Shown: piece by piece, positions 34,480 to 43,404 of the stretch
Layout of the letters: each line of letters opens with the position of its first letter
How positions within the stretch are numbered: position 1 is the first letter of the stretch
Assembly: GCA_937138255.1 (NCBI GenBank)
Contig: CAKZOU010000032.1
Coordinates: forward strand, 62,001-126,000
Reading direction: 5' to 3'
DNA from: an uncultured Paracoccaceae bacterium
GTDB lineage: Bacteria > Pseudomonadota > Alphaproteobacteria > Rhodobacterales > Rhodobacteraceae
Length of the DNA: 64,000 bases
Position numbers and translations under genes: made by a program
The notes under the pieces: model-generated
Database searches by the model: none
What the model was told of the DNA's origin: nothing
Seen by the model: only the letters and a program-made list of their open reading frames with translations

Positions 34480-35997
34480 GTGACCAAACGCCGAAACGTT
34501 CTTTTTGTGGTCATGGACCAGATGCGGGCGGATTTGCTGCACGGCGCATTTGCCAACCATGTTGATCTTCCCAACCTCCGCGCTTTGATGGGCGATGCGG
34601 TTTCCTTCCGCCGGCACTATTCGGTCACCAATCCATGCGGCCCGTCGCGGGCCTCGATCCTGACCGGCAAATACGCGATGACCCATCGCTCGGTCCGCAA
34701 CGGAACACCGCTGCCCCACGATACGCCCAATCTGGCGACAGAGGTCCGCAAGGCGGGGTATTTGCCGCAGCTCTGGGGCTATACCGATATCGCAATGGAC
34801 CCGCGCACCTTGCCGGCGGGCGATCCGATGTTGAGAACCTATGAGCAGGTCATGCCCGGGTTTGTCGAAGCGCTTGAGATGCGGCTCGAGGAAAGCTGGC
34901 CCTGGCGGTCGCACCTTGCCGCGAAAGGCTATGATTTCGGCGATGGATACGAGATCTTTCGACCCAAAGGCGATCGGGTGGACAGCCCCGCGCTTTATGC
35001 CGCCGAAGACAGCGACACCGCCTTCCTGACCGACCGGTTTCTTGCCGATATCCGCGCCCGGCCTGCGGGCTGGTTCGCGCATCTGACCTATATCCGGCCG
35101 CACCCGCCGCTGGTGGTGCCCGAGCCTTTCAACACAATGTACGATCCCGCGAGCCTCCCATCGCCCCGGATCGTGCGGGACCGTGCCTCCCAAGCCGCGT
35201 CCCACCCATTCGATGGTCCGCTTCTGGAACAGAAGGGGGCGAAAGATCAGGTTGTCGGACTGTCTGGTCTGAAAGATACGCCCGAGACAGTCGCACAACT
35301 TCGCGCGATCTATCTGGCGCTGGCGAGTGAGGTCGACCAACACTTCGGGCGGATCATCGCGTTCCTCAAAGAAACCGGCCAGTTTGACAATACGCTTATC
35401 GTCGTCATGGCCGATCACGGCGAGATGCTGGGCGATCATCATTCCTGGGGCAAGATGCACTATTATGACGCGGCCTATCACACGCCGCTCATCATCCGCG
35501 ATCCGGCGCTGAAGGCGGGCTTTGGTCGGGAAATCGACGCGCCGACGGAATCGGTCGATGTCACGCCAACGATCCTCGGTCTTCTCGGGCTCGACATTCC
35601 CGATACGATGGATGGCCGCAGCCTTGCCCCATTCCTGCGTGGCGAGGCGCCGGACGATTGGCGCGACTACAGCTATTCCGAACTCGACTTTGGCGATCCG
35701 GTTGATCCTACGTTTTGGCAAACGCGCCTGGGGCTCGACTCGGACCAGACAAATTTCGCGATTCTGCGGGGGCGCAAACACACTCTGGTTCATTTCAACG
35801 GTGGCCTCCCACCCATCCTTTTCGACCACGAAAGCGAAGGAGAGGCCCGCAATGTCGCTAATGATCCTGCGGCGTCGCCCATTCTTCTTGAAATGACTCA
35901 GCGTCTGCTGAACCATAGGCTAACACATAGCGAGGGGCGTTTTGCCCGCACGATGATTACAGCCGAGGGCGCACGGCGCGCACCTCGGGTGTTTTGA
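34480..35997 (+). CDS. Sulfatase-family hydrolase, phosphonate monoester hydrolase (PMH)-like
   Basis: A 505-aa alkaline-phosphatase-superfamily enzyme with the sulfatase active-site sequence NPCGPSRASILTGKY. C53 would be converted to formylglycine. The metal-site blocks VVMDQMRAD and MADHGEMLGDHHSWGK are present. The region after the active site (MTHRSVRNGTPLP...GYTDIAMDPRT) and the length resemble rhizobial phosphonate monoester hydrolases, which also cleave phosphodiesters and sulfate esters. No signal peptide, so it is cytoplasmic. GTG start after GGGGGG. Its neighbours (phosphonate operon, Opp-type importer) support a phospho- or phosphonoester substrate; arylsulfatase or choline sulfatase is the alternative. 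Confidence 0.78.
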   Translation: MTKRRNVLFVVMDQMRADLLHGAFANHVDLPNLRALMGDAVSFRRHYSVTNPCGPSRASILTGKYAMTHRSVRNGTPLPHDTPNLATEVRKAGYLPQLWGYTDIAMDPRTLPAGDPMLRTYEQVMPGFVEALEMRLEESWPWRSHLAAKGYDFGDGYEIFRPKGDRVDSPALYAAEDSDTAFLTDRFLADIRARPAGWFAHLTYIRPHPPLVVPEPFNTMYDPASLPSPRIVRDRASQAASHPFDGPLLEQKGAKDQVVGLSGLKDTPETVAQLRAIYLALASEVDQHFGRIIAFLKETGQFDNTLIVVMADHGEMLGDHHSWGKMHYYDAAYHTPLIIRDPALKAGFGREIDAPTESVDVTPTILGLLGLDIPDTMDGRSLAPFLRGEAPDDWRDYSYSELDFGDPVDPTFWQTRLGLDSDQTNFAILRGRKHTLVHFNGGLPPILFDHESEGEARNVANDPAASPILLEMTQRLLNHRLTHSEGRFARTMITAEGARRAPRVF

Positions 35998-36087
35998 AAT
36001 ACCGGCCGATACATTCTTGGCCGTGAACTCAAGAGGGCGCAGTCCGGGCGCAACCTTGCTGTTACAATTTCCGGGCAGACTTCCGCG

Positions 36088-36104
36088 CAAAGGTTTTGCC
36101 TTTG
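36088..36104. other. Small hairpin in the PMH-to-ABC intergenic region
   Basis: CAAAGG TTTTG CCTTTG forms a 6-bp stem in the 287-bp gap (35998-36284) before the binding-protein gene. It could be a weak terminator for the hydrolase gene or part of the leader of the ABC operon. Apart from it and a GC-rich stretch near 36165-36185 I see nothing definite in this gap. Confidence 0.3.
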
Positions 36105-36284
36105 TGAGGCAATCCAAGAGGGGGATGCACGCGCCTATTTGAGCTTTCCAAGCTGGTCAAAACGGCCGGGGCCTCGTGGCCTCAGGACCAAAAGGACGAT
36201 CACCTGCCGGCCAACGCGCCGATAGGTTCGGACCAAAAATCAATAAGACCCGCACTTACAACTCGTCACACGACAGGAGAGACT

Positions 36285-38324
36285 ATGAAACGATATCTAT
36301 TGTCCGGCGTGGCAATGCTGGTGCTTCCAGCCGCTGCCTATGCCAACTGCCCGGCTATCACTATGGGAGATTCCATGGGTGTCGCAGCCGGCGCCTTCCC
36401 GCAACAATATGAGCTTTCCGAGTTTGAAGCGGCCGCTGGCTGCTCGATGGAATTCTCGGAAAACCCCGCGATCGGCGATCTGAACGCCCGCATCGCCGGT
36501 AACCCGGCGCTGCCGCCGCTTGCCGATCGTCTGCCGTCCGAGCCGCTGGTTGTCGTGCCCTACGACAGCGTCGGCCACTATGGCGGCACCTTCGACGCCT
36601 TGTCGAACGCCACCGAGGCCGGCACCTCCGACTTCCTCTCGGTGCGCCACGTCAACCTTGTGCGCTATTCGGACGACCTTCAGACGATCGTGCCGAACGT
36701 CGCCAAGTCGTGGGAATGGAACGCTGATTACACCCAGCTGACTTTCCACCTGCGGGCCGGTCACAAGTGGTCGGACGGCCAGCCCTTCACCTCGGCTGAC
36801 GTGAAGTTCTGGTACGACAACCTGATGATGGACACCAACGTCATCGAGAAAGCCAAGGACTATGTCCTCGTCGGCGGCGAGCCGATGACTGTCGATACCC
36901 CGGACGAAACCACCGTGGTGTTCAACCTGCCGGCGCCGAAGCCAGGCCTTCTGGCCCACTTCGCCACCTCCTACGCGCAGGGCTTCCAGCCGATGCACTT
37001 CCTCGGCCAGTTCCACCCTGCGATCAACGCCGATGCCGATGCTCTGGCCCAGTCGATGGGCTTTGAGAACGGCTACGACGCGATCAAGGCCTACTATGGC
37101 AGCTCGGACTGGACCGACACGCCCTCGCCGATGCTCAACTCGCCAGACAAGCTCGCGGCTCTGCCGGCGCACGCCGTGCCAACGCTCGAGAGCCACTTTG
37201 TCGTGAACGAGACCACCGAAGGGCGCCATTTCGTGGCCAACCCCTACTTCCACATGGTCGACACCACCGGTCAGCAGCTCCCCTACATCAACGAGATGGA
37301 CGAGATCTATGCCAACGACCACGAAGTGCGTTTGCTCAAGCTGATCAACGGCGAGGTCGATTACAAGGCCCAGTCGCTTGGTCTGCCGGATGCGCCGATC
37401 CTGCTCGAAAATCAGGGCAGCGGCGATTACACGTTGCAAATCGCGCCGCGTATCTCGATGCCGACCGTGTCGTTCAACGTCACCCATGAGGACGAGGCCA
37501 AGCGCGCCGTCTTTGGCGATGTGAACTTCCGCAAGGCCATGTCGATCGCGATCGACCGCAACGAGATCAACGAAACCGCCTACTTCGGTCAGGGCGTCGC
37601 GCGGCAATATATCGGCTTCTCGCCGGTGCCGAGCTTTGTTGATCCCATGTGGGCGACCTATGCCGCCGAATACGATCCTGAAGGGGCCAAAGCCCTTCTC
37701 GATGGTGCCGGCGTCGTCGATGTGGATGGGGATGGAATGCGCGACCTGCCGGGTGGTGCCAAGCTCATCATCAACATGCAGTTCGCCCAGCAGGGCCTGC
37801 CGGGTCAGGTTGTCGAGCTTATCTCCCAGCAGTGGGCCGAGGTCGGCATTCAGACCACCGTCAAGGAAGTCACGCCCGACGAATACCGTTCGGCGCAGTC
37901 GTCCAACCAGCTTGACGTGGGCCTGTGGGAGAAGAGCCAGCCGCTTGCCATCGTTCTTGGCAACAACGAGCTTTGGGTCCCGCCGTTCGAGAACTACTTC
38001 GCGCACCGCAGCGGTATGCTCTGGGCCGAGTGGGTCGACAGCAACGGCGCGAGCGGTGTCGAACCGCCCGATTACGTCAAGGGTCTGATCGCCGATATCA
38101 ACGCCTTCCAGTCGACCCCGGTCGGCACGCCGGAATCGGATGCCATCGGGGCTCGGATGGTCGAAGCGATGACCTCGAACCTGCTGTTCATCGGCACGGT
38201 TCTGTCGTCTGGCCCGATCTATCACGCCAACGCGCTCAAGAACTTCCCCGAGTTCAAGACCGAGTCCTACGAATACTACCGGACCTACCCGTATCTGGGT
38301 GCCCAGTGGTATCTCGACGAGTGA
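36285..38324 (+). CDS. ABC transporter substrate-binding protein, family 5 (oligopeptide type)
   Basis: A 679-aa periplasmic binding protein. It has a Sec signal peptide (MKRYLLSGVAMLVLPAAAYA, cleavage after AYA) and the SBP_bac_5 core (YGGTFDALSN, PNVAKSWEWNADYTQLTFHLRAGHKWSDGQPFTSADVKFWYDNL). It is about 130 residues longer than OppA/DppA, with an extra N-terminal segment containing two cysteines (CPAI, CSME) that may pair. AGGAGA precedes the ATG. The ligand is unknown; its neighbour hydrolase suggests a phosphorus- or sulfur-containing ester or a peptide-like compound. Confidence 0.88.
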   Translation: MKRYLLSGVAMLVLPAAAYANCPAITMGDSMGVAAGAFPQQYELSEFEAAAGCSMEFSENPAIGDLNARIAGNPALPPLADRLPSEPLVVVPYDSVGHYGGTFDALSNATEAGTSDFLSVRHVNLVRYSDDLQTIVPNVAKSWEWNADYTQLTFHLRAGHKWSDGQPFTSADVKFWYDNLMMDTNVIEKAKDYVLVGGEPMTVDTPDETTVVFNLPAPKPGLLAHFATSYAQGFQPMHFLGQFHPAINADADALAQSMGFENGYDAIKAYYGSSDWTDTPSPMLNSPDKLAALPAHAVPTLESHFVVNETTEGRHFVANPYFHMVDTTGQQLPYINEMDEIYANDHEVRLLKLINGEVDYKAQSLGLPDAPILLENQGSGDYTLQIAPRISMPTVSFNVTHEDEAKRAVFGDVNFRKAMSIAIDRNEINETAYFGQGVARQYIGFSPVPSFVDPMWATYAAEYDPEGAKALLDGAGVVDVDGDGMRDLPGGAKLIINMQFAQQGLPGQVVELISQQWAEVGIQTTVKEVTPDEYRSAQSSNQLDVGLWEKSQPLAIVLGNNELWVPPFENYFAHRSGMLWAEWVDSNGASGVEPPDYVKGLIADINAFQSTPVGTPESDAIGARMVEAMTSNLLFIGTVLSSGPIYHANALKNFPEFKTESYEYYRTYPYLGAQWYLDE

Positions 38325-38344
38325 TCTGACCGGATAGAAACACC

Positions 38345-38372
38345 GGCCGGGGCGGCGCAATCCGCCCCGGCC
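38345..38372 (+). terminator. Strong intercistronic hairpin after binding-protein gene
   Basis: A perfect 11-bp GC stem (GGCCGGGGCGG paired with CCGCCCCGGCC) with a 6-nt loop begins 20 bp after the stop codon. No run of T follows, so it more likely stabilises the upstream mRNA or attenuates read-through into the permease genes, keeping the binding protein in excess. Confidence 0.6.
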
Positions 38373-38409
38373 AGATTTCCAAAAGACGACTGACGGGATA
38401 TCGCCAGCC

Positions 38410-39417
38410 ATGGGGCAATTCATTCAATTCGTGATCACCCGCGCCACAATGGCGCTGATCACCCTTCTGACGGTGTCGCTGATCGTCTTTACGCTGATGG
38501 AGCTTGTGCCCGGCACCTGCGCCGAGCGCTATCTGGCCTTCAAGAACACCCAAGGCTCGCAGATCACCATCGCCGATATCGAGGCCGAGGAGCGCCGACT
38601 GGGGCTTGACCGGCCTTTCCCGGAACGTTGGGGCAAGTGGGTCTATAGCGTCTTTGTTCACGGCGAATTCGGCGACAGCTGCATCTTGCGCCTCAACATC
38701 AACCAGCTTCTGGCCGACAAGTTCTGGATTTCTCTCGGCATCTGCATGGCCGCGCTGATCCTCAGTTATGCCATCGCGGTGCCCATAGGCATCATATCGG
38801 CAAGCTCGAAGAGCCCGGTCACCAACAACTCGTTGCGCTTTGTCAGCTACCTTGGCCTTGCCCTGCCCAATTTCCTTCTGGCTCTGATCATCATGCTGAT
38901 CGCCACGGTCTATTTCGGGGAGAGTTTGACGGGGCTTTATTCCAAGGAATTGCGAGACGCGCCGTGGAATCTGGCCAAGTTCAAGGATTTCATGAGCCAC
39001 GCCTGGCTGCCTGTCTTTATTCTTGGCTGGTCGGCCACCGCTTTCGCGCTTCAGACCGTGCGGGCGCTCATGCTCGACGAGATCGGCAAGCTCTATGTCA
39101 CCGCCGCCTCGGCGCGGGGCGTCTCTGGCGCGCGGCTCCTCTGGCGCTATCCGGCCAAGCATTCGCTTGGGCCGGTGGTCAACTCGCTCGGCTTTGACCT
39201 CAACCGTATCTTCAACGAATTGCCGATCGTCGCCCTGATCCTGACGCTGACCGAGGCCGGCGCGCTTCTTTTTGAATCGCTCGCCCGTTCGAACGACCAG
39301 CAACTCGCGGGCGCGATCATCTTCCTTTTGACTGCCAGCATCGTCGCGCTGAATTTCGCGACGGACATCCTTCTGGCGCTGATTGATCCGCGTGTGCGCC
39401 GCGGGATGATGGGGTAG
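38410..39417 (+). CDS. ABC transporter permease, OppB/DppB-like
   Basis: A 335-aa inner-membrane permease. The N-terminal helix (MALITLLTVSLIVFTLMELV) is followed by a periplasmic stretch, then about five more helices. The cytoplasmic docking loop is SARGVSGARLLWRYPAKHSLGPVV. It forms a heterodimer with the next permease. Starts 85 bp after the binding-protein gene, downstream of the hairpin. Confidence 0.9.
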   Translation: MGQFIQFVITRATMALITLLTVSLIVFTLMELVPGTCAERYLAFKNTQGSQITIADIEAEERRLGLDRPFPERWGKWVYSVFVHGEFGDSCILRLNINQLLADKFWISLGICMAALILSYAIAVPIGIISASSKSPVTNNSLRFVSYLGLALPNFLLALIIMLIATVYFGESLTGLYSKELRDAPWNLAKFKDFMSHAWLPVFILGWSATAFALQTVRALMLDEIGKLYVTAASARGVSGARLLWRYPAKHSLGPVVNSLGFDLNRIFNELPIVALILTLTEAGALLFESLARSNDQQLAGAIIFLLTASIVALNFATDILLALIDPRVRRGMMG

Positions 39418-39421
39418 GCCG

Positions 39422-40612
39422 ATGTTCTGGAGAAAGAAAGCAACCGCCGGTGTCGATCAGGCCGCCAAAGAGGCCTACTTCACCGCCTCGCAAGGCCAGC
39501 TTATCTGGTCGCGCTTCAGCTCGAACCGAACCGCGATGATCGCGGGCTGGGCGCTGGTGCTGATGATCGTCATGGGCCTCTTCGCGCCATTCCTGTCGCC
39601 CTATGACCCGACCATCGCGGGCCGCGACGATCAGTATGAAAACGGCGCGCCGCAATTGCCGAAATTCTGGGACGAAAACGGATTCTCGTGGCGGCCCTTT
39701 ATCTACGCGACCGAACGCGAACGTTCGATGGCGACCAATTTCCGTTGGGTGATCACCGAAAAGCGTGACGAGCGGCTTTATATGCAGTTTTTCACGCGGG
39801 ATTGGGACTACAAGCTCTTCCACCTCGATTATGATCTGCCCGGCGATGCCTTCGATATCGACGTGGCGCTTGTCAGTTCCAACATTCACCTTTTCGGCGT
39901 TGAGGGCGGCAAGATCCATCTCTTTGGCACCGACGCGAGCGGCAAGGATATCTTCAGCCGGACGCTCCACGCGATTTGGACCTCGCTAGCGGTAGGCACC
40001 TTGGGTGTCTTCATCTCCTTCGTCCTTGCGCTCATCATAGGAGGGGTGGCCGGCTATTTCGGCGGCTGGATCGACAGTGTCTTGCAAATGATCACCGACG
40101 CCATCCGAACGGTGCCCTCAATCCCGCTCTTCATGGCGCTCGCGGCTTTCATGCCCGATACCTGGAGTTCGGAGACACGGTTCTTCTTCATCTCGATCAT
40201 CCTTGGCCTGATCGGTTGGCCTACGCTGGCGCGGAGGATCAGAACCCACCTGCTGACCGAACGAACGCAGGAATATGTGCTCGCGGCCGAGCTTTGCGGG
40301 GCCAAGCCGGGCCACATCATCCGGCGGCACCTTTTGCCTTCGTTCACCAGCTATATCATCGTCGATTTGATGATTTCCTTCCCCTACATGGTCCGGTCGG
40401 AAACGGCGCTGTCGTTCATCGGCCTTGGCCTGAAGGATCCGGTCAACTCGCTTGGCGCGCTCATGCAGAACGTCTCGAAGGCCGACGTCCTTCTGAACTA
40501 TCAGTGGTATTTCATTCCGGTGATCTTCTTCATCGCCCTCGTTCTGGCCTTCGTCTTCGTGGGCGACGGCCTTCGCGATGCCGCTGACCCCTATTCGGAT
40601 ACGAAGAAATGA
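39422..40612 (+). CDS. ABC transporter permease, OppC/YejE-like with enlarged periplasmic insertion
   Basis: A 396-aa permease, about 100 residues longer than typical OppC. After the first helix (about residues 38-57) comes a long hydrophilic periplasmic region (about 60-165, rich in aromatic and charged residues). The LFGTDASGKDIFSRTLHAI motif and the transmembrane core follow, with the docking loop ELCGAKPGHIIRRHLLPSF. A similar, shorter insertion is known in YejE-type permeases. The insertion may contact the unusually large binding protein. Confidence 0.88.
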   Translation: MFWRKKATAGVDQAAKEAYFTASQGQLIWSRFSSNRTAMIAGWALVLMIVMGLFAPFLSPYDPTIAGRDDQYENGAPQLPKFWDENGFSWRPFIYATERERSMATNFRWVITEKRDERLYMQFFTRDWDYKLFHLDYDLPGDAFDIDVALVSSNIHLFGVEGGKIHLFGTDASGKDIFSRTLHAIWTSLAVGTLGVFISFVLALIIGGVAGYFGGWIDSVLQMITDAIRTVPSIPLFMALAAFMPDTWSSETRFFFISIILGLIGWPTLARRIRTHLLTERTQEYVLAAELCGAKPGHIIRRHLLPSFTSYIIVDLMISFPYMVRSETALSFIGLGLKDPVNSLGALMQNVSKADVLLNYQWYFIPVIFFIALVLAFVFVGDGLRDAADPYSDTKK

Positions 40613-41610
40613 CCTCACTGATCGACGTTGAAAACCTCACGCTCAGCTTTCGCACCGACGAAGGGCTTGTGACGGCGGTCGAGGATGTGTCGTTCTCGCT
40701 CAAGAAGGGCGAGGTCATGGGGCTTGTGGGCGAGAGCGGGTCGGGGAAATCGGTGACGGCCAAGGCGCTGATGCAGTTGAACCCCGGCAACGCGGTCTAT
40801 GATCCCAAAAGCAAGATCACCCTCCACGCCGAAGGGCGCGAGGTGGATGTTCTGTCGCTGAAGAAAGCGGCCGAGCTCAAGATCGTGCGGGGCGGGGCGA
40901 TCTCGATGATCTTCCAGGAGCCGATGGCCTCTTTCGCGCCGGCGATCACCATCGGCAACCAGATGGTCGAGCAGCTTCTCATTCATACCGACATGACCAA
41001 GGCCAGGGCCAAGGATGTCTCGGTCGAGATGCTCGACAGGGTGGGCATTTCCGATCCCGCCAAGCGGTTTGACCAATATGTGTTCGAGCTGTCGGGCGGG
41101 ATGCGCCAACGGGCGATGATTGCCATGGCGCTTTCGACCAATCCCAAGCTCCTGATTGCTGACGAGCCAACCACTGCGCTTGATGTGACCATTCAGGCGC
41201 AGGTGATCGACCTGATGAAAGACCTCGTGAACGAGTTTCACATGGGGATCATCTTCATCACCCACGATCTCGGCGTGATTGCCCAGACGGCCGACAAGGT
41301 CTGCGTCATGTATCTGGGCCGGATCGTCGAGGAAGGGCCGGTGCGCGAGGTGATCCGCAACCCCAAACACCCCTATACCCGCGGCCTGATCGCCGCCTTG
41401 CCGCGGTTCGACGATCTCGACGCGCCGCTGACACCGGTTCCGGGCGACATTCCCTCGCCGCTCGAGCGGCCCACGGGATGCGTCTTCCATACCCGCTGCC
41501 GCGAGATCATCGGCGATGTGTGCAAGCGCGACCTGCCTGAAAACCGTTGGGTCGATCCAACGCACCGTGTCGCCTGCCACCTGCACGCGAAAATGGAGGC
41601 CGCCCGATGA
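40609..41610 (+). CDS. ABC transporter ATP-binding protein, OppD-like
   Basis: A 333-aa ATPase with Walker A GESGSGKS, signature ELSGGMRQRAMIAMAL, Walker B LLIADEPTTALD, FITHDLGVIAQ, and the C-terminal oligopeptide-type tail with the cysteines of the usual Fe-S motif (CVFHTRC...C...C). ATGA overlap with the permease and with the next ATPase gene shows tight coupling. Confidence 0.92.
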   Translation: MTSLIDVENLTLSFRTDEGLVTAVEDVSFSLKKGEVMGLVGESGSGKSVTAKALMQLNPGNAVYDPKSKITLHAEGREVDVLSLKKAAELKIVRGGAISMIFQEPMASFAPAITIGNQMVEQLLIHTDMTKARAKDVSVEMLDRVGISDPAKRFDQYVFELSGGMRQRAMIAMALSTNPKLLIADEPTTALDVTIQAQVIDLMKDLVNEFHMGIIFITHDLGVIAQTADKVCVMYLGRIVEEGPVREVIRNPKHPYTRGLIAALPRFDDLDAPLTPVPGDIPSPLERPTGCVFHTRCREIIGDVCKRDLPENRWVDPTHRVACHLHAKMEAAR

Positions 41611-42614
41611 GCAAGGAAACCCTCATCACCGCCAAAGACCTCACGGTTGGCTACAACATCGGCAAGGGGTTCTTTGACCGCACCGTCCTGAAGGCCGTCA
41701 ACGAGGTCTCGATCGAGATCAAACGCGGTTCTTTCTTCGGCCTCGTGGGCGAGAGCGGCTCGGGCAAGACGACCCTTGGCCGCGCGCTCCTCAAGGCCGC
41801 ACCGATCACGGGCGGGCAGGCGACATTCACCGACGGGCAGGTGAGCTATGATCTGGCGACCCTCTCTGGTGACGAGCTGAAGGATTATCGCAAGCGGGCG
41901 CAGCTTATTTTCCAGGACCCCTACGCCGCGCTCAGCCCGCGGATGACGGTGCGCGATATCATCGCCGAGCCGCTCGAGGTCATGGGCCTCACCAAAACCC
42001 GCGAGGAGACGGATGCCCGCGTGCGCGAGATCGCCGCGAAATGCCGTTTGAACCTCGAACACCTGCGCCGCTTCCCGCACGCCTTTTCCGGCGGTCAGCG
42101 CCAGCGCATCTCCATCGCCCGCGCGCTTGTCTCGGGGCCGAAATTCATCGTCGCCGATGAAAGTGTGGCCGCGCTCGATGTGTCGATCCAGGCGGATGTT
42201 CTCAACCTGTTGAAGCAGCTCCAGAAAGACCTCGGGCTGACCTTCCTGTTCATCAGCCACGATCTCTCGGTGGTGGCCCACACCTGCGATCATGTGGCGG
42301 TGATGTATCTCGGCCGCCTCGTCGAATCCGCGCCCACCCGCCAGCTTTTCGCCGCGCCCCGCCACCCCTATACCAAGGCGCTTTTTTCGGCGATCCCGTC
42401 GCTTGATCCCGACGACCGGGGCAGGGCGCAAAAGCTCGTGGGTGAAATTCCGTCCCCGTTGAACCAGCCCTCGGGGTGCAAGTTTCATACCCGTTGCCCC
42501 AATGCGATCGACATATGCCGGACGACCGAGCCGCAGCTCGAAAACCCCGGCGACGGGCACGAGGTCTCGTGTCATCGCTGGCGCGAGCTTCTAGAGGCTG
42601 AAATCACCGCATAG
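41607..42614 (+). CDS. ABC transporter ATP-binding protein, OppF-like
   Basis: A 335-aa ATPase with GESGSGKTT, FSGGQRQRISIARAL, FIVADESVAALD, FISHDLSVVAH and a C-terminal CKFHTRCPNAIDIC tail. The Walker B stretch reads DESVAALD, not the usual DEPVSALD; the catalytic glutamate is kept. Last gene of the Opp-type operon. Starts by ATGA overlap. Confidence 0.92.
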   Translation: MSKETLITAKDLTVGYNIGKGFFDRTVLKAVNEVSIEIKRGSFFGLVGESGSGKTTLGRALLKAAPITGGQATFTDGQVSYDLATLSGDELKDYRKRAQLIFQDPYAALSPRMTVRDIIAEPLEVMGLTKTREETDARVREIAAKCRLNLEHLRRFPHAFSGGQRQRISIARALVSGPKFIVADESVAALDVSIQADVLNLLKQLQKDLGLTFLFISHDLSVVAHTCDHVAVMYLGRLVESAPTRQLFAAPRHPYTKALFSAIPSLDPDDRGRAQKLVGEIPSPLNQPSGCKFHTRCPNAIDICRTTEPQLENPGDGHEVSCHRWRELLEAEITA

Positions 42615-42744
42615 GGAAGAGTGTCGCGTTCGAATTATCCTTTTTGGCGTAACACTTCTGCAAGCAGTTGGAACCTAGGGTGGTCAAGCCGCCGACTCGG
42701 TCCAACCGGTCGCGGCTCCGTTTCGAGGCCACGCCGAGTTTGCC

Positions 42745-43032
42745 ATGCAAGACACCATCGCCTGTTTTGAGCTTCCACCAAGATATTCGCCGGCGGAAGA
42801 TGACGAGCTTCTTGATTTTTTGCGTCGGAGTATCGGCTCACCCGTTCAGATCGACGCTCGTTCTCTCCGCAGTTTCGACGGGCTGATGCTCGAACTGCTG
42901 ATCATGGCCCGACGCAGCTGGCAGGCTGCGGGTCAGGCCTTTGAGATTAAGAATCTTCCCGATCCGGTCGCGGGCGAACTTCGGCTTCTTGGTGCAACTC
43001 AGGCCCTCGGCCTTGAAGGGGGCCAAGCATGA
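42745..43032 (+). CDS. STAS-domain protein of the chemotaxis operon
   Basis: A 95-aa single STAS-like domain (IDARSLRSFDGLMLELLIMARRSWQAAG...FEIKNLPDPV), related to anti-sigma-factor antagonists and MlaB-type proteins. It heads the che operon and overlaps the first cheY by 4 bp (ATGA). The ribosome site is weak. It may tune the sensory array or interact with a phosphorelay; the exact role is unknown. Confidence 0.7.
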   Translation: MQDTIACFELPPRYSPAEDDELLDFLRRSIGSPVQIDARSLRSFDGLMLELLIMARRSWQAAGQAFEIKNLPDPVAGELRLLGATQALGLEGGQA

Positions 43033-43403
43033 GCGTGAAAGTTCTCGCTATCGACGATTCCCGAACAATGCTTGGCCTCGTGCGCAAGGTGATGACCGAC
43101 GCGGGGTTTGACTGTGTATCGGCCGAAGATGGGGAAAAAGGCCTCGAGGTCTTTTCCCGTGAAGCGCCCGATGTGGTGATCACCGATATCAATATGCCGA
43201 GGATGGATGGCTATGGGGTGATCAACGCCATTCGCGGCGGCAAAGCCAACCGGACCGTCCCGATACTCGTTCTGACGACGGAGAGCGCCGATCACCTCAA
43301 GGCGCGTGCCCGAGAGGCAGGGGCGACTGGCTGGATCGTCAAACCGTTCGATGACGCAACCATAGTGGCGCTCGTTCGCCGAGTTGCCGGGCTTGGGAGC
43401 TAA
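43029..43403 (+). CDS. cheY: CheY-type response regulator
   Basis: A 124-aa single receiver domain with D9/D10 (AIDDSR), phosphoacceptor D53 (VVITDINMPRMDGYG), T/S at LTTESAD and K in WIVKPFD. It is phosphorylated by the CheA encoded next. Ends 1 bp before the cheA start. With the second CheY in this operon it forms the usual alphaproteobacterial motor-binding and phosphate-sink pair, but I cannot say which is which. Confidence 0.9.
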   Translation: MSVKVLAIDDSRTMLGLVRKVMTDAGFDCVSAEDGEKGLEVFSREAPDVVITDINMPRMDGYGVINAIRGGKANRTVPILVLTTESADHLKARAREAGATGWIVKPFDDATIVALVRRVAGLGS

Positions 43404-43404
43404 A

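Noticed and set aside
36297-38423. Minus-strand open frame of 708 codons opposite the binding-protein gene
   Set aside because: Fully antisense to a clear SBP_bac_5 protein with a signal peptide; no motif of its own.
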